Source: Aquimarina aggregata
Lineage (GTDB): Bacteria > Bacteroidota > Bacteroidia > Flavobacteriales > Flavobacteriaceae
Direction of reading: 5' to 3'
DNA length: 64,000 bases
Assembly: GCF_001632745.1 (NCBI RefSeq)
Contig: NZ_LQRT01000024.1
Coordinates: 594,261-658,260 of the forward strand
The notes beneath the pieces were generated by a model. That model worked only from the letters and a program-made list of their open reading frames with translations. It had not been told where the DNA came from and made no database searches. The translations under genes were made by a program, and so were the position numbers. Below, one piece after another: positions 41,844-51,100 of this stretch. The stretch's first letter is position 1. Every line of letters starts with the position of its first letter.

Positions 41844-42431
41844 ATGCAATCGTCAATAGTGCAGGAAGATAACAACAAAATAATAGCAGGAATCATTGGT
41901 AATGATGACAGAGTTCTTAAGACTTTTTATGAAAGGCACTTGCCGATGGTCACCAGTTATGTTATCAAAAATTCTGGCAATGAATATGATGCAAAAGATG
42001 TTTTTCAGGATGCAATGGTTATTGTTTATGAAAAAATAAAAGAAAATACTTTGGATATACACTGCTCTTTAGGAACCTATGTCTATGGAATTAGTAAAAA
42101 TTTATGGAGAAATAGACTAAGACGAAATAGTAAGGTAATGTCTCAGGATGCTCAGATAGATCAAAGTGAAGAAGAAGTGGCTCTAGAGAACATAGAAAGA
42201 AAAGAGAAAATACTTTTAATTCAAAAGTATTTATTAGTATTAGGAGAAGGGTGTAAGGAAATTTTAATGCTCTTTTTTAGTGGACATAGTTTAAAAGAAA
42301 TCGCAAAACAAAGAAACCTTTCTGAATCATATGCTAGAAAACGAAAGTTTATCTGCCAAAAGAAATTCATGGTAATGATTGAAAAAGATCCAGTTTTTAA
42401 AGAACTAAAAGAATCATCTAATTACGAGTAA
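41844..42431 (+). CDS. ECF-type RNA polymerase sigma factor
   Basis: This 195-residue sigma-70 family factor has region 2 (LKTFYERHLPMVTSYVI, AKDVFQDAMVIVYEKI, YVYGISKNLWRNRLRR) and region 4 (LLVLGEGCKEILMLFFSGHSLKEIAKQRNLSESYARKRKFICQKKF). It starts a three-gene operon, with the next gene 3 bases downstream. That gene encodes a membrane protein with a cytoplasmic N-terminus suited to an anti-sigma role. An AT-rich palindrome (gaaaaaatattttttc, 41795-41810) lies upstream and could be a promoter element. Confidence 0.93.
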   Translation: MQSSIVQEDNNKIIAGIIGNDDRVLKTFYERHLPMVTSYVIKNSGNEYDAKDVFQDAMVIVYEKIKENTLDIHCSLGTYVYGISKNLWRNRLRRNSKVMSQDAQIDQSEEEVALENIERKEKILLIQKYLLVLGEGCKEILMLFFSGHSLKEIAKQRNLSESYARKRKFICQKKFMVMIEKDPVFKELKESSNYE

Positions 42432-42434
42432 ATC

Positions 42435-43181
42435 ATGAAAAGGACTCAGGAGTTATTTGAAAATATTGATGCATACCTAAAAGGCGACTTAAAAGGCGAA
42501 GATTTAGAGCTGTTTGAAAACGCGCTGAGATCTGATGTAAGACTACAAGAAGAAGTCAAAAAGTATGAATTAGTAAAAGATGCATTAAAAGATGAAGATA
42601 TTATCAAGTTTAGAGAGAAACTAAGAGATATTGACCATGAGATAGAACAAGAAAAAATTAGTGCAACTATACCGAAAAAATCATTTAAGCAGTATTATAA
42701 AATTGCTGCTGTTTTTATAGCAATACTGGGGATATCATCATTATTATGGTTATTTAATCCTTTAGAAAAGGATCTGTATGCAGAATACTATGTCCCTTAC
42801 CCTATAAGTGAACTTACACGAAGTAATGAAGTTACCACGATAGCCGAATTGAAAGAAGTGTCTGGCTACTATAAAAGAAAAGAATACGTAAAAACGATTC
42901 CAATTCTAGAAACCCTTACATTAAAGTATCCCAAAAATGATAAATTAAGACTCTATTTGGGTAATAGCTATCTTAATACAAATCAGGAAGAAAAAGCAAT
43001 TTACCTATTTGAAAATGTGCTACATAATGATACATTTCGTAACGATGCTTTATGGTTTTTATCATTAACTTATATAAAGGAAGATAATAAAGATAAAGCT
43101 ATTATTTTGCTTAAAGACCTAGCATCTTATGAAAACTTGTATAAAAAGAGTGCTATAGATTTGCTTGAAGATTTGCAGTAA
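42435..43181 (+). CDS. Membrane TPR protein, putative anti-sigma factor
   Basis: The 248 residues comprise a charged cytoplasmic domain (1-85) beginning RTQELFENIDAYLKGDLKGEDLELFE, which resembles the start of flavobacterial anti-sigma proteins, one membrane helix at about 89-107, and an extracytoplasmic part with two or three tetratricopeptide repeats (LPNNDKLRLYLGNSYL-like helices, 145-240). The layout suits an anti-sigma factor that senses a periplasmic protein and holds the adjacent ECF factor. No zinc-binding motif is present. The role is inferred from topology and position. Confidence 0.7.
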   Translation: MKRTQELFENIDAYLKGDLKGEDLELFENALRSDVRLQEEVKKYELVKDALKDEDIIKFREKLRDIDHEIEQEKISATIPKKSFKQYYKIAAVFIAILGISSLLWLFNPLEKDLYAEYYVPYPISELTRSNEVTTIAELKEVSGYYKRKEYVKTIPILETLTLKYPKNDKLRLYLGNSYLNTNQEEKAIYLFENVLHNDTFRNDALWFLSLTYIKEDNKDKAIILLKDLASYENLYKKSAIDLLEDLQ

Positions 43182-43204
43182 TTATAACTACATTTTACTC
43201 TAAT

Positions 43205-46200
43205 ATGACCATCACACCAAACAATCGTCTAGTGCCATTATTGTTTTTTTGTTTATTTATTTTCTCTATTGGTATTACAAATGCACAAACGTCAAAAGAC
43301 ACACTAGTAGCCTCTCAAAATTTTAAAGAAGCCGACTCTCTTTTAAGAGATAGGAAATACAATACATCTATCGATCTTTTTGAGAATGCATTAGCGATCT
43401 ATCAAAAAGAAAAAGTTTGGGAAAAAGTGGCAAGTTGTCACAATAAGATTTCTGAAAATCAATGGAAAAATTCTGATTTCGAAAAATCTATTCTCAATGC
43501 TGAAAAAGCTCTTGAGATTAGTAGCAAGTATCTTACAAAGGGGAATAAAGAAGAAGCTTATGCTTATGATAATATTGGTAAATGTTATGAAAAAAGAGCA
43601 TTGTATAAAGATGCAATGTTAAACTATCAAACAGCTCTTGAAATAAGGGAAAAACTTTATAAAAGCATACATGCAGATATCGCAAAAAGCTATCATAATA
43701 TTGCTATAATCTATTATAGAACAGATGGATTAAACAAAACCATAGAATATTTCAAAAAGGCGTTAGATATAAATATTAAGACAAAGGGAAAAAATAACAT
43801 TAGAAATGTAGCATCATATAATAACTTAGCTATTATGGCTAGTCAACTTGGTGATTATGATGGGGGACTTGAATATTGTCAAAAAGGATTGGCTATACTT
43901 AATACAAAGAAAAATAAAGACAACCTATATCTTAGTGGGGTCTACAATACAATTGCTAATCTTAATACTAAACTGGGTAATTTTACGACCGCACTTGACT
44001 ACACGTATAAATCTCTTAAAATAAGAGAAAAAGAATTTCAAAACCATCCCAAACTTGCTTTAAGTTATACAACTTATGGAAATCTTTTAGCAGAAAAAAA
44101 GGAATACAAAAAGGCTTTAGAATATATAGAAAAGGCACAGGTGATTTATGAAAGCAAACTAGGAAAAAGTCATCCTTATGTTGCTGAAGTATATTTTTAT
44201 AAAGGAAATATTTACACAAAATTAATGCAGTATTCTGACGCTATTAAGTATTACAACGCGGCTATTGCAATCGAGAGAGTGAGTTTTGGGGAAGACCATG
44301 GAGCTGTAATTACTTCGTATCAAAAAATAGGGATTGCCTATCAAAAAATGGGAGACTACCTTTCATCTTTAAAATATTATCAGAAAGCTCTGGATTTATA
44401 TGCTAATGCTTTGGGGTCAAATCATCCTAAGGTAGCTTTGATGTTAAATCATATTGGTGAGTTATATTTTGAACAGCAAGACATTAAAACGGCATTAGAG
44501 TACTATTCGAGAGCTGAAAAAGCAAATTCGGCAAATGTTGCTAAAAATAATATTATCAAAAATGGGTATGTAGATTCTAATATACTAGTAACAACACTTA
44601 AAGGAAAGGCTAAATCATTACAAAAATTATTTATAAGTAATAGGGATGTAAATAAGCTTACTCTTTGTGTCACTACATACAAAAAATTGGATACTCTTAT
44701 TAATACCTTAAGACATTCTTTGAATAATTATGAGGACAAAATATCATATGCAAAACGTGCTAAAGAAATTTATACAGAAGCTATTCAAGGACAATTATTG
44801 TATTATAATGAAACTGGAGAACAAAAATATCTGGAGTCGGCAGTATATTATGCAGAAAAGAGTAAGTCAAATACTTTAAAAGAAATGTTAAGTGATAGCA
44901 ATGCTAAACATTTTTCTGGACTACCTGTTGAATTAATCGAATTAGAGAAGAAAGTAAAAATAAATAGGTCTTTCTATCAATCAAAAATCACCGAAGAATA
45001 TTCTGAAAAGACTGTAGATACCATAAAAATTGCTAATTATCAAAACAAATTATTTGATGTTAATAAAAAACAAGACTCTATAACACAAGTCTTAGAAAGA
45101 AATTATCCTAAATATTATAAACTTAAATATAATGATGATATCGTAAAGGTTTCTGATATCCAGAGAAATTTAGGCGATATGAGTACACTACTTGAATTCT
45201 TTACTGTAGATAATGTCACTTATGCTTTTACGGTTTCTAAAAATAATATTGGAGTAAAGAAATTAGAAACTCCAAAACTTACGTCACAAATTGAAGAGCT
45301 TAAAAAGAGTATTATCTCAAAAAACATAACAAATTTTAAGCAAAAAGCATATGCATTATATAACGAACTAATATATCCCATTAAGGATAAGTTCGTTGGT
45401 GATGAACTCATTGTTATCCCTGATGGGGAATTATGGCATCTTAATTTTGAACTATTACTTAGTCAAAATGACGTTTCAGAAAACGCAGGAGCACTATCCT
45501 ATTTGTTTAAAGAATATGCTATTACTTATGCCAATTCTGCAAATCTATTATTCAACTCTTTTAAAGAGAAAGCGTTAAGAGACGAACGAGAAGAGTGTTT
45601 AGCATTTTCATTTTCAGATTCGATAAATGCAGCAGCTTCAAAGAATATGAGCCTAGCGGTCTTAAGAGATATTGGTGATGATTTGCCGGGAACACGTAAA
45701 GAAATTAAAGTTATTTCGGATATTATCGATGGGCAATATTACTTTGGAACAGAAGCCAATGAATCAAACTTCAAAAAAAATGCAACACATTATAAGATAC
45801 TTCATCTGGCACTACATGGCGAGGTCGATAATGAAAACCCAGAAAATTCTAAACTCTTTTTTACCAAATCTAAGGATACTATAGAGGATAATCTACTATA
45901 TGCGCATGAGTTATTTGCATTAGATATTCCATCAGAACTTACTGTACTAAGTGCTTGTAATACGGGAACGGGAAAAATTGCTAAAGGCGAAGGGATTATG
46001 AGTTTAGGTAACGCTTTTCAGTACGCCGGCACCAAAAGCTTATTATTAAGCAGTTGGGAAGTTCCGGATGATACTGCACCAGAATTGATGCACTATTTTT
46101 ATACCAATCTTAAAAGCGGTATGAATAAGGGTAAGGCTTTACAACAAGCTAAATTAAAATATCTTACTACCGCCGATCGATATCATAAAGCACCGTTTTA

Positions 46201-46339
46201 TTGGGGTGGATTCTATCTAGTAGGGGATAGTGCGCCTATAGAGTTTAACACTACAAGTTTTTGGTACTGGATTCTCGGATTTTGCGTATTAGCTATACTA
46301 TTAATTGGTTTATTTTATTATCGACGAAAGCGCATATAG
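43205..46339 (+). CDS. Exported TPR-CHAT protease, membrane anchored
   Basis: This 1044-residue protein has a signal peptide (LVPLLFFCLFIFSIGITNAQ), about ten tetratricopeptide repeats between 35 and 430, a helical linker, and a C-terminal CHAT (caspase HetF-associated) protease domain. The catalytic pair is intact: His871 in LHLALHGE and Cys918 in VLSACNTGTGKIAKGEGI. A C-terminal membrane helix (YWILGFCVLAILLIGLFYY) with a Tyr-Arg-Arg-Lys-Arg tail anchors it, so the protease domain faces the periplasm or outside. It follows the sigma and TPR genes in one operon, so it may cleave the TPR membrane protein or be the output of the sigma factor. Substrate and trigger are unknown. Confidence 0.9.
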   Translation: MTITPNNRLVPLLFFCLFIFSIGITNAQTSKDTLVASQNFKEADSLLRDRKYNTSIDLFENALAIYQKEKVWEKVASCHNKISENQWKNSDFEKSILNAEKALEISSKYLTKGNKEEAYAYDNIGKCYEKRALYKDAMLNYQTALEIREKLYKSIHADIAKSYHNIAIIYYRTDGLNKTIEYFKKALDINIKTKGKNNIRNVASYNNLAIMASQLGDYDGGLEYCQKGLAILNTKKNKDNLYLSGVYNTIANLNTKLGNFTTALDYTYKSLKIREKEFQNHPKLALSYTTYGNLLAEKKEYKKALEYIEKAQVIYESKLGKSHPYVAEVYFYKGNIYTKLMQYSDAIKYYNAAIAIERVSFGEDHGAVITSYQKIGIAYQKMGDYLSSLKYYQKALDLYANALGSNHPKVALMLNHIGELYFEQQDIKTALEYYSRAEKANSANVAKNNIIKNGYVDSNILVTTLKGKAKSLQKLFISNRDVNKLTLCVTTYKKLDTLINTLRHSLNNYEDKISYAKRAKEIYTEAIQGQLLYYNETGEQKYLESAVYYAEKSKSNTLKEMLSDSNAKHFSGLPVELIELEKKVKINRSFYQSKITEEYSEKTVDTIKIANYQNKLFDVNKKQDSITQVLERNYPKYYKLKYNDDIVKVSDIQRNLGDMSTLLEFFTVDNVTYAFTVSKNNIGVKKLETPKLTSQIEELKKSIISKNITNFKQKAYALYNELIYPIKDKFVGDELIVIPDGELWHLNFELLLSQNDVSENAGALSYLFKEYAITYANSANLLFNSFKEKALRDEREECLAFSFSDSINAAASKNMSLAVLRDIGDDLPGTRKEIKVISDIIDGQYYFGTEANESNFKKNATHYKILHLALHGEVDNENPENSKLFFTKSKDTIEDNLLYAHELFALDIPSELTVLSACNTGTGKIAKGEGIMSLGNAFQYAGTKSLLLSSWEVPDDTAPELMHYFYTNLKSGMNKGKALQQAKLKYLTTADRYHKAPFYWGGFYLVGDSAPIEFNTTSFWYWILGFCVLAILLIGLFYYRRKRI

Positions 46340-46984
46340 TATTGTAGTCGGTTTTGACTATGAAAATTAGGCTATAGCCACTCAATTTTAAAGTAATATG
46401 GTCTTAAATTTATATTTCTTGATAAAGTCATGGGTCTTTTTGGCCTTCTGTTGGGCGATTTTGACGAAAATTTGCGTGTTACTAGCCTAGATTTGAGTCA
46501 ATAACATTAAAATTTCAAGGTGTTTTCTTAAAAATTAGATCGTTCATGTCTAATTTTTAACCTAAGAAGTTAAAAATTGTACTCTCTATGTTAAACAGAA
46601 GGTCTTTTTGACTCATCAGAAGGTCTTTTGAGTTAAACATTCCGCATTTGTTGCCGCTAGTCTGTGCCTTAAATCCCTTGGTTAGCGCTCGAATCCTTTC
46701 GGGTGTATAAAATGAGTACTATTCTACTTTATCCCATAAATCCGGTTTGATCTATTTCTATAACCGCAGTACCAGCTTGATAATTTCTAGCACTCGAATA
46801 ACCGCTCCGCAAAGTCTCCCGACTTTGAGGAATAATCAAAACGGTAAGTTTAAATAATAGAATAAGTAAAAGCAGTCATATTGGTAAAAGATATGGCTGT
46901 TTCATTTTTTGAAACTACTGCATTTTATATTTGTGCCTATCTTGATAACGTCTCCTGCCAAGTGTAAATCTAAAACTGTTAAAA
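46340..46984. other. 645-base non-coding stretch upstream of the RAYT
   Basis: I find no supported gene here. The stretch holds a direct repeat cagaaggtctttt (46596-46608 and 46617-46629), a nearby near-inverted copy ggccttctgtt (46442-46452), one REP hairpin (46807-46830), and a hairpin cagtcatat/atatggctg (46873-46899) followed by a T-rich run just before the transposase gene. It looks like decayed or REP-associated sequence rather than a missed gene. Confidence 0.5.
46807..46830 (+). repeat. REP hairpin 1
   Basis: ccgcaaagtc and gactttgagg pair at 9 of 10 positions around the loop tccc. The same core (caaagtc / gactttg) is repeated twice downstream of the transposase, so it belongs to the REP family linked to that gene. 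Confidence 0.75.
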
Positions 46985-47584
46985 ATGAAAGAAGGGTATA
47001 TTATTAGAGATCAAAGCAAACCTCATTTTATTACTGCTACCGTAGTAGATTGGATTGATATTTTTTCAAGACAAACATATCGAGATATGATCATTGATTG
47101 TCTAGATTTTTGTATAACAAATAAAGGAATGCTGCTATACGGATATGTTATTATGAGTAATCACGTACATTTAATTATACAATCACAAGAAGGAAAGTTA
47201 TCTGATCTGATACGAGATTTTAAGAAGTATACAGCTGTAACTATTTTAAAAAAGATTGAAACAGTACCAGAAAGTCGTCGAGAATGGATGTTGGAACGAT
47301 TTAAACTTGCAACTCAGAGTCATAATAGGAATAAAAATTATCAATTTTGGAGATATGGTAACCATGCAGAAGAAATATATTCTCAAAAGTTTATGTGGTC
47401 CAAGTTAGATTATATTCATTTAAACCCTGTACGTTCAAGAATTGTTTGCAAAGCTTCTGATTATTTATATTCTAGCGCCAGTAATTATGTATATGATTAT
47501 GGGTTACTTGCAATACAAAAAGTAGAAAATCCGATAATTAATGTGCATAAGAAAGACTCATTTTATAAAAGTATTAGTTGGTAA
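46985..47584 (+). CDS. REP-associated tyrosine transposase (RAYT, TnpA_REP)
   Basis: This 199-residue HUH-type Y1 transposase has the His-hydrophobic-His motif SNHVHLII (His60, His62) and the catalytic tyrosine in LDYIHLNPVR (Tyr143), preceded by a Trp-rich WRYGNHAEEI segment typical of RAYTs. Such proteins cut and move short REP hairpins. Three REP hairpins with a common core surround it, one upstream and two downstream, which supports a functional RAYT. It has no IS200/IS605 ends of its own. Confidence 0.92.
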   Translation: MKEGYIIRDQSKPHFITATVVDWIDIFSRQTYRDMIIDCLDFCITNKGMLLYGYVIMSNHVHLIIQSQEGKLSDLIRDFKKYTAVTILKKIETVPESRREWMLERFKLATQSHNRNKNYQFWRYGNHAEEIYSQKFMWSKLDYIHLNPVRSRIVCKASDYLYSSASNYVYDYGLLAIQKVENPIINVHKKDSFYKSISW

Positions 47585-47590
47585 AATTAT

Positions 47591-47612
47591 CTCAAAGTCG
47601 AGAGACTTTGCG
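47591..47612 (+). repeat. REP hairpin 2
   Basis: caaagtc (47593-47599) and gactttg (47604-47610) form a stem around the loop gaga just after the transposase stop codon. The flanks ctcaaagtcgag and gactttgcg resemble REP 1 and REP 3. Confidence 0.7.
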
Positions 47613-47646
47613 TAGCAATTGGGAGCAAGGAGCCGGTCTAGTAAAA

Positions 47647-47674
47647 AACCAGCTACAAATCAATGTAACTGGTT
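47647..47674 (-). terminator. Terminator-like hairpin downstream of the RHS/immunity operon
   Basis: aaccagctac and gtaactggtt pair at 9 of 10 positions with an 8-base loop. On the minus strand the stem is followed by six T. It lies about 70 bases after the immunity-like gene and could end the RHS transcript. Confidence 0.65.
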
Positions 47675-47704
47675 CTTAGTATTTATAATTCTTCTTTGAT
47701 CATT

Positions 47705-47728
47705 CCGCTAAGTCAGGAGACTTTGCGG
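47705..47728 (+). repeat. REP hairpin 3
   Basis: ccgctaagtc and gactttgcgg pair with one mismatch around the loop agga. The core matches REP 1 and REP 2. It sits between the RHS operon end and the terminator-like hairpin. Confidence 0.7.
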
Positions 47729-47741
47729 AGCGGGGATAATA

Positions 47742-48158
47742 CTATTTAACAAAAACATCTCTATCTTCGAAAATAATAGATGTCATTTCTTTAACTCCAA
47801 TTTTCTCTTTAAAAGTTATCGATAAAGGATCATCCGGATTACTTAATAAATCGAACTTAATCTGGTAATTATTTGAAAATGTTAGGCTTAATTCTTTTTT
47901 CGACAGATCAATCTTATAAATATCTTTTCGATTAGCCTTAATAAATAAAATTACGTTAGATACATCTTTATCAATAGTATCAAAATATTCTTTTTTATTA
48001 AGTATTTCTTTATCTGATACAATTATATCACAATCTATAAAAAACATTATTTCTTCAAATTTGTTATTCGAAAATTTCAACTCAATAAATTGATTAACTA
48101 TACCAAAACTATTTAAATAAGCTCCGATTAATTCTGTCAACTGTTTCTTTACTTCCAT
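47742..48158 (-). CDS. Putative immunity protein for the RHS toxin
   Basis: This 138-residue acidic cytoplasmic protein has no signal peptide and starts two bases after the stop of the RHS toxin gene. Small unannotated genes in this exact place normally encode the antidote to the RHS C-terminal toxin. Its sequence (alternating strands such as EEIMFFIDCDIIVSDKE and ISNVILFIKANRKD-like) suggests an alpha/beta fold but matches no immunity family I know. The role is inferred from position. Confidence 0.6.
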   Translation of the reverse strand: MEVKKQLTELIGAYLNSFGIVNQFIELKFSNNKFEEIMFFIDCDIIVSDKEILNKKEYFDTIDKDVSNVILFIKANRKDIYKIDLSKKELSLTFSNNYQIKFDLLSNPDDPLSITFKEKIGVKEMTSIIFEDRDVFVK

Positions 48159-48160
48159 TT

Positions 48161-51100
48161 TTAATTATCTAATTGTATATGTCCTGTTGCTCTTCTTTCA
48201 GATTTACTTGGATTTCCAGTTATATTACTCCCATCAGGATTAACATATTGTTTATTAGCCGTGTTTCCGGTATTTTGAGTGTTCACGACTCTATTTCCAT
48301 CATAGTCCGAAGTTCTTGGATTATTCCCTTGTTGTAACCTTGAAAAAAATGTTCCTGAACCATCTGCTTTAGGGACTTCATATATAGTATTCTTAGCATT
48401 AGTTTCTACAACATTAAATCCAGCATTATCAAATGAGTCGCTTATATTATTTAAACTTGTTGATACAGAAGTTCCATCTGGCGTAACGACAAAATCTGGG
48501 CCGCTCTTATTAATACCAGGAACTTTTCTTTCAACGAGAGCTTCTATGACCATTATTGTAGCTACAGCTGCTGTTGACCCTAATTCTGCTTTTGACATAT
48601 TAGGTATATCTGCAATGGTTTCAGCCGCACCAATTATTGCTTTCTCCGTTTGATTTTCAATACCGGTGATTTCAGATAACCCAGGAATAACGTCATGAGC
48701 TAATTGTCCCATATTGTTCAGTGTATTGGAAGCAAATGACCCTAATGTTTCAATAGGATTAGTAACTAAATTATGGATTCCGTTATCAACACTACGATTG
48801 AAGTTTCTAACAGTTTTATTCCATCCTTTTAAAAAGTCACCACAACATCCTTGTGGCATCATTCCATCTGGATCCTGAAAAAATATAGGATTATTAAAAG
48901 CATAATTATAAGGAGAATGCCTTCGCATTTTTTCTGCCAAAGGATCAAGGTTCATCCATCTACCGATTGCAGGATCGTAGTTACGTGCAGTAATATCTAT
49001 CCATTCTAAACCAAGTTCAGATTGTTCTTCTTTCCCACCAAACCCGTAGTTATGTTTTCTACCGGTAATTGTATTATTATATCCTTTATGTTGTAGTCCA
49101 AAGGGATAATAATTTTTTTCCTCCTTGATCTCTAGTGCTCCGCGAGTTAACCCTATTTCATGAATTACAAATGAAGTGGTCTCATCGAGATGAGTATTGT
49201 TTTTATCTACACGCAGTACTAGTTTGGTCCCTGTTTTTACAGTATACTCATATTGATGATTTCCTGTTTGAAGGTTTCCATCAAGGGTATTCCAACTTAG
49301 GTGCGATCCACTACTATCTAGTTCCTGTATATACAATCGCACATTGGCATTTGTACTTGACTTGTCAAAGTCGCAATATACGGTTAGCTGTTCTCCAGGG
49401 ACAAATACTTCATTGTTTAGTAGATGTTTTACACCAGCCCAACTGTTTTGAACCCTTGCTATCAAGCTACCTGGAAAACCAGAAATTCTGGCAGATCCAT
49501 TAGGTTGCCAGCCTTCAAGATTATTACGATTTACAAAACTACTGGATAAGATTTGCTCATAGTCATCATTGGTATCTGTATAACTAAGACGTATATTACC
49601 TAAGTGATCTTTATGTTGGTATACATAGTTAAAACCATCACCAAGGTTACTTTGGTTTTTGGGTTCTACATATCCCTCTGGATGATGCATAAATTTTAAG
49701 AACGTACCTGCGCCACCTATAGTCTCATAGATATAGTTACCTGTATAGTGGGTAATATTTCCATAAGGACCTACTTTTTTTTCTATTTTTGTGCCGTTGG
49801 CGTCATAAATATACTCAATATAATTGGTATGATTTACGGTTACTTTTTTTGGGAGATTTAAATGATTATAGGTGATGGGGTTATTTTGGGAGATTCCTTT
49901 GTTTTTATCCATAACCATATTACCATTGTCGTCGTAATCATAATCATCTTCAGAAGTGTTACCATCTTTAAACCCGTAGATAGAACCAGTGATGTCTGTT
50001 ACACTAAGTAGTTGATTTCCTTTGTAGGTATAGGTAAGGTCATCCATAATACCAAAACTAGAGGCGTTTGCATTGGTATGACCAGAACGATTTAGACTTA
50101 GAATATTTCCGTTTTGATCATAGCTAACCGAGTTCAAGTTGTATTTACTCGTATTGTCTTCGGCTTTGGTAATTCTATTAAGTGCATCATACTCATAGTT
50201 ATATGTTTTTTGAGATGCGTCTTCTGATACCGTTCTCCAATGTATTTGACTTATGTTACCGTTGTATAGAGGGGTTGCTTCCGCCGTGGGATGGCTATAA
50301 TTAATTTGCATCCCAAACAAATCTCCTGCGCCCATGGCAATGGTACTGATATCTCTAAGATCATCTTCTTCTCTTTGACTATGATTGTTAATACCACTTA
50401 ACCAACCTTGTTCGTTATAACGATAATCTACCGACTGTAGGGGTTTGTTTACCTTATTCCCAACATCTTTGCTTTCTAGCTGCCCCAATCCATTATAGGT
50501 ATTATCAACGATAAGTTCACTCGTAACAGAAGATTCTTCTATTCGGGCAGTGAAAGCATTTGACGTACTTGCAGATATTGTTGTATTAGGTGAAATGATA
50601 ATACGTTCTGTTGCGACCAGATCTGTGTTATTAGTTGGATTTTCTGTTACTGAGATTATGTCTGGATAATTTCCAGCTGTATCAGAAAACTCTTTATTAT
50701 CAATCTTATGATGATGTGTGTTTAATCTTCCTATATGATCATAAGTATATTCATCTAATGAATATATATAATCTCCTGAATTCCCTTTTCTATGAGTTAG
50801 TTTGTTTTTTAATACTTTACCCGTAAAATCATATAGTGTATGTGTTAATTCATAAGTATCCAAATACTCATTGGTCCTTAATATGGCTACAGGTCTACCT
50901 TTACGATCATAACCAATATTTTCATTAATCCATTGATTGGTATCTAAAACTCTGGTTTTTGTAACAACCGCTAGCCCGGTAGGAGTAGTAAGGTATTCTT
51001 GTTCAAAAGGTTGTTCTGATAAAAAACTTAGGTTAGACATGTTGTTGTAGGTATCATAGTAGTTGATCGTTAATAACTGATCAATTTCTTGCGGAAAGAC

